Part shown: one piece after another, positions 57,410 through 64,000 of the stretch
Numbering within the stretch: the stretch's first letter is position 1
Layout of the letters: each line of letters starts with the position of its first letter
Assembly (NCBI RefSeq): GCF_039532605.1
Contig: NZ_BAAARY010000006.1
Span: 62,001-126,000, forward strand
Direction: 5' to 3'
From: Pilimelia columellifera
GTDB lineage: Bacteria; Actinomycetota; Actinomycetes; Mycobacteriales; Micromonosporaceae
DNA: 64,000 bases
Notes under the pieces: model-generated
Told to the model about the DNA's origin: nothing
Databases searched by the model: none
What the model saw: the letters and a program-made list of their open reading frames with translations, nothing else
Position numbers and translations under genes: made by a program

Positions 57410-57769
57410 TCAGCTCTTGGCGGCGATGCGGCTGCGCACATCCTCCATGTCCAGCTCACGGACCTGGGCGATGAGGGATTCGAGGGCTGACTCGGGCAGC
57501 GCCCCGGCCTGGGAGAAGACGACGACCCCGTCCCGGACAGCCATGATCGTCGGAATCGACCGGATGTTGAACTTGCCCGCCAGCGCCTGCTCCGCCTCGG
57601 TGTCGACCTTGCCGAAGACGATGTCCCCGTGCGCCTCCGCTGCCTTCTCGTAGATCGGGGCGAAGCGCAGGCACGGCCCACACCAGCCAGCCCAGAAGTC
57701 GACCAGGACGATGCCGCCCCGACCAGTGATCTCGTCAAAGTTGCCTGCGGTCAACTCCACGGTGGCCAT
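57410..57769 (-). CDS. Thioredoxin
   Basis: A 119-residue thioredoxin with the active site FWAGWCGPCLRF (Cys30 and Cys33), the buried Asp24, the cis-Pro in IRSIPTIMAV and the GALPESALESLI C-terminal helix. It reduces protein disulfides in the cytosol. GGAGA lies 6 nt before the ATG. A second redox protein, of the DCC family, is divergent from it 136 nt away. The 170 nt on the other side, up to the membrane-protein gene, hold nothing else evident. Confidence 0.93.
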   Translation of the reverse strand: MATVELTAGNFDEITGRGGIVLVDFWAGWCGPCLRFAPIYEKAAEAHGDIVFGKVDTEAEQALAGKFNIRSIPTIMAVRDGVVVFSQAGALPESALESLIAQVRELDMEDVRSRIAAKS

Positions 57770-57905
57770 GATTGTCTCCGTTCCCAGGCGGCGGGCCGTC
57801 CGGTGACGCGCCGTGTCCAGCAGAACGGTACCCAGGTTGTGGGCATTCCCTCGGTGTGATCAGCCTCAACTGTCCTTCGGGCTACCCGAGGCGCAGGATG
57901 GTCGT

Positions 57906-58322
57906 ATGGACCCCACTTCCGCCCGTGACGTGCTCGTGTACGACGGCGACTGCGGCTTCTGTCAGTGGCTCACCGACCGGGCGTCGCGCTGGGTGCGCCC
58001 GGTGGCGGATTTCACCCCGTGGCAGCGCGCGGACCTGGAGCGGCTGGGCCTGACCGCGGACGAGTGCGTCGAGGCGGTGCGTTGGGTCGGCCGGGATGGA
58101 CGCGTCGCCGCGGGTCCGGTGGCGGTGGCGCGGGCGTTGCGGGGCGCCACCGGACCCGCGGGCTGGGCGTTCCGGGCGCTGGGCTGGCTGTTGGAGCGAC
58201 GGATGGTGCTGCCGGTCGCCTGGCCGGTGTACCGGTGGGTGGCGAACCGGCGGCATCTCATGCCCGGTGGCACGGCAGCCTGCGCGTTGCCGCCGCCTCC
58301 GCAGGGTCCGTCGACCGGCTGA
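57906..58322 (+). CDS. DCC-family thiol-disulfide oxidoreductase-like protein
   Basis: A 138-residue DUF393/DCC-family protein, named for the motif seen here as VYDGDCGFCQWL (D13, C16, C19), a thioredoxin-like start. VADFTPWQRADLERLG and VAVARALRGATGPAGWAFRA form the helices, and the end VYRWVANRRHLMPGG is typical. Members are thought to act in redox or metal handling, but no activity is established. ATG at 57906 follows CAGGAT by 6 nt. It is divergent from a thioredoxin gene. Confidence 0.88.
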   Translation: MDPTSARDVLVYDGDCGFCQWLTDRASRWVRPVADFTPWQRADLERLGLTADECVEAVRWVGRDGRVAAGPVAVARALRGATGPAGWAFRALGWLLERRMVLPVAWPVYRWVANRRHLMPGGTAACALPPPPQGPSTG

Positions 58323-58660
58323 CCGACCCCGAGCGGCGTTCGGCAGGTCCATCAGGTTAACCCGTGAGTAACTCACCGTTATCGATTGAAGCGGCTCGGT
58401 TGAAGAATGCTCACGGTTTGATAACCGTATGTCAATCCATTGATCTGTCTATTGGCCCCGGCCTGCGGCTGGGGCAGACTCATCTGCATCAGAGCGTGGG
58501 CGGCGGGTGCCGGGGAGGGCCCCGCCGCTCATTGCGTCCGTCGAACATTTGACGGGTGATTCCCACTTCTGGCGCCGGGTGAATCCCGGCCTCGGCGGCC
58601 GTCCGATCGGTGCGATGTCGCATGTCGGTGACCGGGTGGCTGTCGGTACCGTCATCGCCC
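58323..58660. other. AT-richer non-coding region with a palindrome
   Basis: About 340 nt lacking a convincing gene. The part from 58360 to 58450 is clearly AT-richer than the rest of the window and holds a palindrome, ACGGTT-TGAT-AACCGT, at 58413-58428. It could be a regulator site for the methyltransferase gene or an unannotated transcript's promoter; 58647-58652 is TACCGT, the -10 of the next gene. Confidence 0.4.
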
Positions 58661-59338
58661 GTGACCCAGCACCGCGTCGACGACCCGGCCCGCCGCGACC
58701 ACCCCGACGACCGGACCGGGACGGAGCGTCGCGTCGGCGTCGGCCCCTGGCCCGGCCCGTGGCCCGTGGATTCCCGCTACGATCCGGACCTCCTCGCCGC
58801 GGGCGACCGGCGCAACGTCGTGGACCGCTACCGCTACTGGCGCCTTGAGGCGATCGTGGCCGACCTGGACGCCCGGCGGCACGAGTTCCACGTCGGGATC
58901 GAGAACTGGCAGCACGACATGAACATCGGCACCATCGTGCGCGCCGCCAACGCGTTCCTGGCCGCCGAGGTGCACATCGTGGGCCGGCGCCGTTGGAACC
59001 GGCGCGGCGCCATGGTCACCGACCGGTACCAGCACGTCCGACACCACCCCGAGATTGCCGATCTGACCGCCTGGGCCGCTGCGGCGGGGTTGGCCGTCGT
59101 CGGGATCGACAACCTGCCGGGGGCCAACCCGCTGGAGCGGGTGACGCTGCCGCGGCGGTGCCTGCTGCTGTTCGGCCAGGAAGGGCCCGGCCTGTCCGAG
59201 GCGGCCCGACAGGGGTGCGACGAGGTGTTCTCGATCGCCCAGTACGGCTCGACCCGTTCGATCAACGCCGGTGTGGCCGGCGGCATCGCCATGCATGCGT
59301 GGATTCGCGCCCACGCTGCTCCGCCGGGGGCCGAATAA
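58661..59338 (+). CDS. TrmH/SpoU-family RNA methyltransferase
   Basis: A 225-residue SPOUT methyltransferase. After about 45 residues of disordered N-terminus comes the SpoU domain: VGIENWQHDMNIGTIVRAAN (the NxGxxxRxA motif), VHIVGRRRWNRRGAMVTDRY, LLLFGQEGPGLSEAARQGCD (knot, SAM site) and SIAQYGSTRSINAGVAGGIA (catalytic SLN-type motif). It methylates 2'-O or N positions of tRNA or rRNA; which one is not evident. GTG at 58661 is chosen because TACCGT ends 8 nt upstream. Confidence 0.9.
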   Translation: MTQHRVDDPARRDHPDDRTGTERRVGVGPWPGPWPVDSRYDPDLLAAGDRRNVVDRYRYWRLEAIVADLDARRHEFHVGIENWQHDMNIGTIVRAANAFLAAEVHIVGRRRWNRRGAMVTDRYQHVRHHPEIADLTAWAAAAGLAVVGIDNLPGANPLERVTLPRRCLLLFGQEGPGLSEAARQGCDEVFSIAQYGSTRSINAGVAGGIAMHAWIRAHAAPPGAE

Positions 59339-59396
59339 GCTGGTTCCGCTTGACGTGGCCACCCCGACGCCGCACCGTGAGGTGGTGGCGGTGGCA

Positions 59397-60044
59397 GTGA
59401 GTTGTCCGCGGTGCGGTGGCCCGGTTCGGGAGCCGGACCTCATGCACAGCGATTGGCGGTGCTCGGACTGCGGTTCGGTGGCGCCCCTGCACATCGCCGA
59501 GCACATCAACCAAAGCATCACCGAGTCGGTGAGCCAGCGGATCGCCCGCGGCGGCTCACGGATGCCGCTGTGGTCGCTGTGGCCACTGCCCACCGGGTGG
59601 ACGGTTACCGGGGTGGCCTGGGTCGGCGACGAGCGCGGCGGCGTTCTCGGCACGGCGGTCGCCTGTAGCGGGCCGGGCCCGTTGGGCGACGGCCCTGGCG
59701 ACATCCTGCTTGTCGCCGAGGAGCCTGGCCTGGGGCTGGGAACCCGCTTCGCCGGGATCCCGGGGCCCGATCCAGGGCCCTTCCTCGCCGACGTGATGAC
59801 CGAGGCGCCGCACGCCAAGGTGAAGGCGGGCGGGCATCCGACACCGTTGTGGTCGGTGAATTCGCCCAAGGACCGCAGCGCCTTCGCCGGAGAGGCCCGG
59901 GGCGTGTGGCTGTACGCGGTCGCCTGGCCGGCCCAGGCCGGGTACCTGCTGGCTGACGACGTCGTGTTACATGATCTCGTGGAGCACACGCCATCGGAGT
60001 TGGTCTATGGGGCGCCGTCGCCGTACCTTCACGGAAGGGCCTGA
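59397..60044 (+). CDS. DUF6758-like zinc-ribbon protein
   Basis: A 215-residue protein. The N-terminus is a zinc ribbon: CPRCGG (Cys3 and Cys6) and CSDCGS about 20 residues later. The rest (about 45-215) is a globular alpha/beta domain containing MPLWSLWPLPTGWTVTGVAW, DILLVAEEPGLGLGTRFAGI and PSELVYGAPSPYLHG. This family is widespread in Actinobacteria; I recall it as DUF6758. No function is known. The start is GTG at 59397; a GTG two codons upstream is possible. It is 58 nt after the methyltransferase stop. Confidence 0.8.
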   Translation: MSCPRCGGPVREPDLMHSDWRCSDCGSVAPLHIAEHINQSITESVSQRIARGGSRMPLWSLWPLPTGWTVTGVAWVGDERGGVLGTAVACSGPGPLGDGPGDILLVAEEPGLGLGTRFAGIPGPDPGPFLADVMTEAPHAKVKAGGHPTPLWSVNSPKDRSAFAGEARGVWLYAVAWPAQAGYLLADDVVLHDLVEHTPSELVYGAPSPYLHGRA

Positions 60045-60184
60045 ACTACGCGCCGGGGCCACCTGGGCATCGGCGGGACGGGCTACTCATTGCGTCGATC
60101 GGGCCACATACGGCCATACTCTTGGTACGCTCAGTGGCAGCCGTGGAAGGGTTCCCGGCGCCTGATGGAGAGGGATGGACCCGG

Positions 60185-60343
60185 ATGGTCAAGAAGGTCC
60201 TCACCTGGGGTGGGCTCGCCTTCCTCTTGTTCTTCGTGGCGTTCCGTCCCGAGTCGGCCGCCGAAGTCTTCAAGTCGATCGGCGCGGCTATCGGAGACAT
60301 CGCCCAGGGTCTCGGTGAATTCTTCACCAACCTCGTCGCCTAG
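60185..60343 (+). CDS. Small membrane protein, 52 residues
   Basis: A 52-residue protein: MVKKVLTWGGLAFLLFFVAF is a basic start plus a membrane helix, then an amphipathic stretch (SAAEVFKSIGAAIGDIAQGL) and FFTNLV at the end. AGAGGGA lies about 8 nt before the ATG. It lies 8 nt before the next gene, whose product is a PH-domain membrane protein; both are probably on one message. I recall proteins of this kind in other actinobacteria, with no function. Confidence 0.8.
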   Translation: MVKKVLTWGGLAFLLFFVAFRPESAAEVFKSIGAAIGDIAQGLGEFFTNLVA

Positions 60344-60351
60344 CGACAGCG

Positions 60352-61227
60352 ATGACCACCCCTCCCGACGGGACGGCTGACGGCGCGAGCCGTCCCCGTC
60401 CCGGTGGCGAGCCGTCCGCCCGCGACGGCGGGCAGCAGCCCAACGACGACGGCGAGCGTCGCGAGCCCGGCCCGGGACAGTCCGGCGGCGACGGCGACGA
60501 CAGCTGGCTCTTCGGCCTCGGCGCCACCGGCCGCGAGTCGGCCCGGTCGGAGCGGGAACGACAGGGCGTCCCGATCGGTGGTCGCACGTACGTCAAGCCG
60601 GAGTTCTCGCGTGAGGAGCTGGCCGGCCTGGCCGCCGGGCCCACCGTCGCGCCCCGTCGGGTGCTGCCGTTGGACGACGAGCCGAGCTCCCTGGTCGGGC
60701 GGTACCTCTTCCCGACGGAGCGCTACCGCGGCGAGTGGAAGCGGCACCCGATCCACCTCATCAAGCCGATCTCCATCGCAGCCGGCGCCACCCTCGCCCT
60801 GGGGTTCCTCTCCGGCCTCCTCGCCGGCGACGGGAACGAGAACATCACCGCCATCCTGTTCATCGCCTGGCTGGCCGTCATGGGCTGGGTCGGTTGGGAG
60901 GTCGTCGACTGGTTCTGTGACCGCTTCATCCTCACGAACAAGCGGGTCATGGTGATCAATGGGATCGTCACCCGCAAGGTCGCGATGATGCCGCTGGCCC
61001 GGGTCACCGACATGAAGTTCGGGCAGTCGCCGCTGGGTCGGATGCTGAACTACGGCACCTTCGTCCTTGAGTCGGCGGGTCAGGACCAGGCGTTGCGTGA
61101 GGTCAAACACCTGCCGAACCCCAACGAGCTGTACCTTCGCGTCGTCGAGGAAATGTACGAGCCGAACGCCGTCGAGGCGCGGCTCAGCAGCAGCAACGAC
61201 GATGGGGAAGAGGACGACGGCATCTGA
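60352..61227 (+). CDS. Bacterial PH-domain (YdbS-like) membrane protein
   Basis: A 291-residue protein. The first 90 or so residues are disordered (Gly, Pro, Asp, Arg-rich). Then RYLFPTERYRGEWKRHPIHL leads into two membrane helices (ISIAAGATLALGFLSGLL and NITAILFIAWLAVMGWVGWEV), and a PH-type domain (bPH_2) with DRFILTNKRVMVINGIVTRK and NYGTFVLESAGQDQALREVK follows. The tail is acidic. Such proteins are often linked to envelope stress or protein quality control. The function here is unknown. Confidence 0.86.
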   Translation: MTTPPDGTADGASRPRPGGEPSARDGGQQPNDDGERREPGPGQSGGDGDDSWLFGLGATGRESARSERERQGVPIGGRTYVKPEFSREELAGLAAGPTVAPRRVLPLDDEPSSLVGRYLFPTERYRGEWKRHPIHLIKPISIAAGATLALGFLSGLLAGDGNENITAILFIAWLAVMGWVGWEVVDWFCDRFILTNKRVMVINGIVTRKVAMMPLARVTDMKFGQSPLGRMLNYGTFVLESAGQDQALREVKHLPNPNELYLRVVEEMYEPNAVEARLSSSNDDGEEDDGI

Positions 61228-61275
61228 GCCGCCGGCCACGTCCCGTGGCTCAACGGCGGTAGGGAGCAGCAACCG

Positions 61276-61890
61276 GTGGACCTCAAACTGTTCGGTGAGG
61301 CGTTCGTCACCCTTCTGGTGATCATCGATCCTCCCGGCATGGTGCCGATCTTCGTGGCTCTCACCCGTTCGTTGCCGGTGCGCGAGCGTCTTCGCGCGGC
61401 CTGGCAGGCGGTCGCTCTGGCGTTCGGCGTCATCGTCATCTTCGCCGTCGGCGGACAGACCATCCTCGACTACCTGCATGTCGACCTGCCCGCGCTCCAG
61501 GCCGCCGGTGGGCTGCTGCTCATCCTCGTGGCGTTGGAGCTGCTCACCGGAAAAGCGGACGAGTCCGGTCAGCAGGCGACGTCGAACGTGGCGCTGGTGC
61601 CGTTGGGGACCCCGTTGCTGGCCGGCCCCGGCGCCATCGTGGCGACAATGCTGTTCGTGCAGCGTGCCGACGGCGGCGCCGACTACATGGCGATCGGCGC
61701 GGCGATCGTCGCGGCGATGATCGCGGTCTGGCTGGTGCTGCGGTACTCGAACCTGCTCGTCAGAGTGCTCCGACCGGGCGGCATCGAGGTGCTGACCCGG
61801 ATCGCCGGCCTGCTGCTGGCGGCGATCGCGGTGCAGCTCATGGCCGACGCCATCGCCGCCTTCGTCACCGAGTACCAGGCCGGTCGATGA
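61276..61890 (+). CDS. MarC-family integral membrane protein
   Basis: A 204-residue membrane protein of the MarC family with about six helices: FVTLLVIIDPPGMVPIFVAL (the conserved first helix with Asp-Pro-Pro), AVALAFGVIVIFAVGGQTIL, AAGGLLLILVALELLTG, TPLLAGPGAIVATMLFV and AAIVAAMIAVWLVLRY. Transport function is suspected for the family but has not been shown, and marC is not linked to antibiotic resistance. GGGAGCAGC lies before GTG at 61276. It overlaps modA by 4 nt, perhaps co-transcribed with the molybdate genes. Confidence 0.9.
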   Translation: MDLKLFGEAFVTLLVIIDPPGMVPIFVALTRSLPVRERLRAAWQAVALAFGVIVIFAVGGQTILDYLHVDLPALQAAGGLLLILVALELLTGKADESGQQATSNVALVPLGTPLLAGPGAIVATMLFVQRADGGADYMAIGAAIVAAMIAVWLVLRYSNLLVRVLRPGGIEVLTRIAGLLLAAIAVQLMADAIAAFVTEYQAGR

Positions 61891-62648
61891 CCGGACGGCC
61901 TCGACCCCGCCGGTGGCTGGCCGCCCCGCTTGCCGCTGTTCTCGCGGTTCCCGCGTGCGCTGCCGGCGGGGGACCCGAGGAGGTCATGGTGCTGGCGGCC
62001 TCGTCCCTCACCGAGGTGTTCGACCAGATCGGCGCCGACTTCGCCGCGGAGAACCAGAGCTACGCGGTCCGCTTCGCCTACGCCGGCAGCTCCGTCCTGG
62101 CGGCCCAGGCGCGCAACGGCGCCCCGGCGGACGTCATCGCCCTGGCCAGCGCCGCGTCGTTGGCGCCGATCCTCGATGAGACGACGCCGGAGAGCCGTGG
62201 GGTGACGTTCGCGCGCAACCAGCTCGTCATCGCCGTGCCGGAGGGCAACCCGGCGCGGGTGACCCGGCTGGCGGACCTCGGGCGCCCCGGGACGCGGGTC
62301 GCCCTCTGCGCCGAGCAGGTTCCGTGCGGGGCGCTCGCCGTGCGGGCGCTCGCTGCGGGCCGGGTCATCGTACGGCCAGTGACCCTGGAACAGGACGTCA
62401 AGGCAGCGCTGTCGAAAGTGGCGTTCGGCGAGGCGGACGCGGCGCTGGTCTACCGCACGGACGCCGCCGCGGCCGCGGACCGGGTCGACGCCGTGGAGTT
62501 CGCCGAGGCGTCCGACGCCGTGACGGACTATCCGATCGCCGTGCTCCGTGGGGCCCCGCATGCCGCAGGGGCCCGGGTGTTCGTCGACTTCGTCCTGTCC
62601 GAGTCGGGCCGACAGCGACTGCGGGCAGCCGGGTTCGGGCTCCCGTGA
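61887..62648 (+). CDS. modA: Molybdate ABC transporter, substrate-binding lipoprotein
   Basis: A 253-residue ModA. The signal peptide ends with LAVPAC, so Cys24 is a probable lipid anchor. MVLAASSLTEVFDQIGADFA is the diagnostic start of the mature protein; FAYAGSSVLAAQARNGAPAD, FARNQLVIAVPEGNPARV, EQDVKAALSKVAFGEADAAL and VLSESGRQRLRAAGFGLP are other conserved blocks. It captures molybdate or tungstate outside the cell. modB and modC follow with overlapping stops and starts. Confidence 0.92.
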   Translation: MTGRPRPRRWLAAPLAAVLAVPACAAGGGPEEVMVLAASSLTEVFDQIGADFAAENQSYAVRFAYAGSSVLAAQARNGAPADVIALASAASLAPILDETTPESRGVTFARNQLVIAVPEGNPARVTRLADLGRPGTRVALCAEQVPCGALAVRALAAGRVIVRPVTLEQDVKAALSKVAFGEADAALVYRTDAAAAADRVDAVEFAEASDAVTDYPIAVLRGAPHAAGARVFVDFVLSESGRQRLRAAGFGLP

Positions 62649-63439
62649 CCGGCCGGCGGGTCGGCGGCGCGCCCCTGGCGCTGCTGGCGCCGGCGGCGCT
62701 GGGCGTGGCGTTCCTGGTGGGTCCGTTGGTCGCCCTGCTGGCCCAGGCGCCGTGGTCCACGCTGCCGCGGCGGCTCGTCGCCGCCGAAACGCTGGTCCCG
62801 CTGTGGCTGTCGTTGCAGACCGCGACCGTCGCCACCGCGCTGTGCCTCCTGCTCGGGGTGCCGCTGGCCTGGACCCTGGCCAGGGTGGAGTTTCCCGGCC
62901 GTCGGCTGGTGCGGGCGCTTGTCACCGTCCCGCTGGTCCTGCCCCCGGTGGTGGGCGGCGTCGCGTTGCTGCTGGTGTTCGGGCGCCGGGGCGTGGTCGG
63001 GCAGTGGCTGGAGTCACTCGCCGGGATCACCATCGCGTTCACCCCGACGGCGGTGGTGCTGGCCGAGACGTTCGTCGCCCTGCCGTTCCTCGTGCTCGCC
63101 GTCGAGGGCGCGCTCCGCGCCGCCGACCCCCGGTTCGAGGAGGCCGCCGCCACGCTCGGCGCCAACCGCTGGACGGCGTTCCGTCGCGTCACCCTGCCGC
63201 TGATCGCCCCCGGAGTGGCGGCCGGAGCGGCGCTGGCCTGGGCCAGGGCGCTCGGTGAGTTCGGCGCGACGATCACCTTCGCCGGAAGCTTCCCCGGTCG
63301 GACTCTGACGATGCCGTTGGCCGTCTACCTGGCGATGGAGCAGGACCTGGACGCCGCCCTGACGCTCAGCCTGGTCCTGCTCATCGTCTCGCTGGTGATC
63401 CTCGTCGCCCTACGTGGACGCTGGCTGGGTCGCGCATGA
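62645..63439 (+). CDS. modB: Molybdate ABC transporter, permease
   Basis: A 264-residue permease with about five or six membrane helices. The EAA loop is FEEAAATLGANRWTAFRRVTLPLIAPG, seen near residues 170-196, the contact site for ModC. Family blocks include LCLLLGVPLAWTLARVEFPG and VTVPLVLPPVVGGVALLLVFG. The start is GTG at 62645, overlapping the modA stop (4 nt), while modC begins inside its last codons. The length is typical of ModB/CysW-type permeases. Confidence 0.92.
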   Translation: MTGRRVGGAPLALLAPAALGVAFLVGPLVALLAQAPWSTLPRRLVAAETLVPLWLSLQTATVATALCLLLGVPLAWTLARVEFPGRRLVRALVTVPLVLPPVVGGVALLLVFGRRGVVGQWLESLAGITIAFTPTAVVLAETFVALPFLVLAVEGALRAADPRFEEAAATLGANRWTAFRRVTLPLIAPGVAAGAALAWARALGEFGATITFAGSFPGRTLTMPLAVYLAMEQDLDAALTLSLVLLIVSLVILVALRGRWLGRA

Positions 63440-64000
63440 CGACCGTTCTCGACGCCCAGCTGCGGGTCGACCGACCAGGGTTCCGGCTGGACCTCGCGTT
63501 CACCCTCGCCGCAGGCGAGGTCGTCGCCCTGCTCGGGCCGAACGGCGCCGGCAAGACCACGGCGTTGCGGGCGCTCGCCGGCCTGTGCCCGCTGACCGAC
63601 GGACGGATCATCCTGGACGGTCGCGCCGTCGACGAGCCCGCCGCCGGCCGGTGGGTCCCGCCGGAACGTCGGCGGGTCGGGGTCGTGTTCCAGGACTATC
63701 TGCTGTTTCCGCATCTGACCACCCTGGACAATGTCGCCTTCGGGCTCCGGGCCGCGGGCGGATCGGCCCGGGACGCTCGGGTCGAGGCCGCCGGCTGGCT
63801 GGACCGGATGGGTTTGGCGACGTTGTCGGCCAGCCGGCCGGCGCGGTTGTCCGGCGGCCAGGCCCAGCGGGTGGCGCTGGCCCGGGCGCTCGCCCCGGCG
63901 CCGCGCCTGTTGCTGCTCGACGAGCCGATGGCGGCGCTGGACGTCGACGTGCGGGCCCGGACCCGGGCCGAGCTGCGTCGCGGGCTGGCCGAACATCCCG
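63436..64000 (+). CDS. modC: Molybdate ABC transporter, ATP-binding subunit, partial
   Basis: The first 188 codons of an ABC ATPase; the gene leaves the window at the right edge. LLGPNGAGKTTALRALAG is the Walker A motif, VVFQDYLLFPHLTTLDNVAF the Q-loop, LSGGQAQRVALARALA the signature and LLLLDEPMAALD the Walker B. It overlaps modB by 4 nt. The C-terminal molybdate-sensing (TOBE) domain is outside the window, so ModC identity relies on modA and modB. Confidence 0.92.
   Translation, partial: MTTVLDAQLRVDRPGFRLDLAFTLAAGEVVALLGPNGAGKTTALRALAGLCPLTDGRIILDGRAVDEPAAGRWVPPERRRVGVVFQDYLLFPHLTTLDNVAFGLRAAGGSARDARVEAAGWLDRMGLATLSASRPARLSGGQAQRVALARALAPAPRLLLLDEPMAALDVDVRARTRAELRRGLAEHP

Noticed and set aside
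1..64000. tRNA, rRNA or CRISPR arrays
   Set aside because: No cloverleaf-like element, rRNA stretch or regularly spaced repeat was noticed while reading both strands; a covariance-model search would be decisive.
1..64000. Insertion sequences or prophage
   Set aside because: No transposase, integrase or phage structural motif and no terminal inverted repeats flanking a gene were seen; the toxin-antitoxin pair is the only typically mobile element.

Overview
The window is chromosomal DNA from a high-GC, morphologically complex actinobacterium. Third codon positions are almost always G or C, GTG starts are common, and many genes overlap by 4 nt. A BldN-type sigma factor, a Rex-controlled haem operon, a DivIVA-domain protein, a DUF3117 protein and the small ribosomal protein bS22 point to Actinomycetia. 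A Micromonosporaceae- or Glycomycetaceae-like genome is my best guess; this is inference, since no rRNA is present. No phage, transposase, CRISPR array or tRNA was seen.

Region 1 (1-22.2 kb) is a conserved actinobacterial core block whose order parallels the Mycobacterium tuberculosis senX3-regX3 to hemB segment. It holds the end of the SenX3-like kinase and RegX3, a Cys-rich protein, Ppx/GppA, a TIM-barrel protein, an excisionase-type HTH protein, bS22, an NAD-dependent epimerase and an acyltransferase. These are followed by a SerB1-like HAD protein, a BldN-like sigma factor with a DUF5667 (RsbN-like) partner, a truncated AMP-binding protein, a redoxin and a HAD protein, then rex-hemA-hemC-hemD-hemB. 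Inserted or variable items are a Phd/Doc toxin-antitoxin pair, a 55-residue membrane protein, a proline dehydrogenase and an SDR.

Region 2 (22.3-37.8 kb) is more variable. It carries a small secreted Asn-Gly-repeat protein, a tandem GNAT and a membrane-anchored transglycosylase. It also has a class III cyclase fused to a STAND-type ATPase followed by two poorly characterised genes, the KorAB 2-oxoacid:ferredoxin oxidoreductase, and two tandem secreted S33 (TAP-like) peptidases.

Region 3 (37.8-50.8 kb) resembles the mycobacterial folP2 to mgtE-like segment. It has a solitary nuoA, folP2, a DivIVA-like protein, an SRPBCC protein, an enoyl-CoA hydratase with a PaaX-like regulator, DUF3117, leucyl aminopeptidase, an O-methyltransferase, an HtrA-like protease, TatB, Mrp, DUF1003 and a soluble MgtE/CBS protein, then PhzF. 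The sigE-rseA pair that lies between the methyltransferase and htrA in mycobacteria is absent.

Region 4 (50.9-64 kb) contains a membrane hybrid histidine kinase, a HAD hydrolase, a proline-rich membrane protein, an SDR, a thioredoxin opposite a DCC-family protein, a TrmH-type methyltransferase, a zinc-ribbon protein, small and PH-domain membrane proteins, a MarC-type protein, and modABC (molybdate import), with modC cut by the window edge.

Two regulatory themes recur. At least a dozen genes without a ribosome binding site have a TANNNT hexamer ending 6-8 nt before the start codon, the layout of leaderless transcripts. Palindromic operator candidates also sit in front of the toxin-antitoxin pair, the rex-hem operon and the PaaX-like gene.
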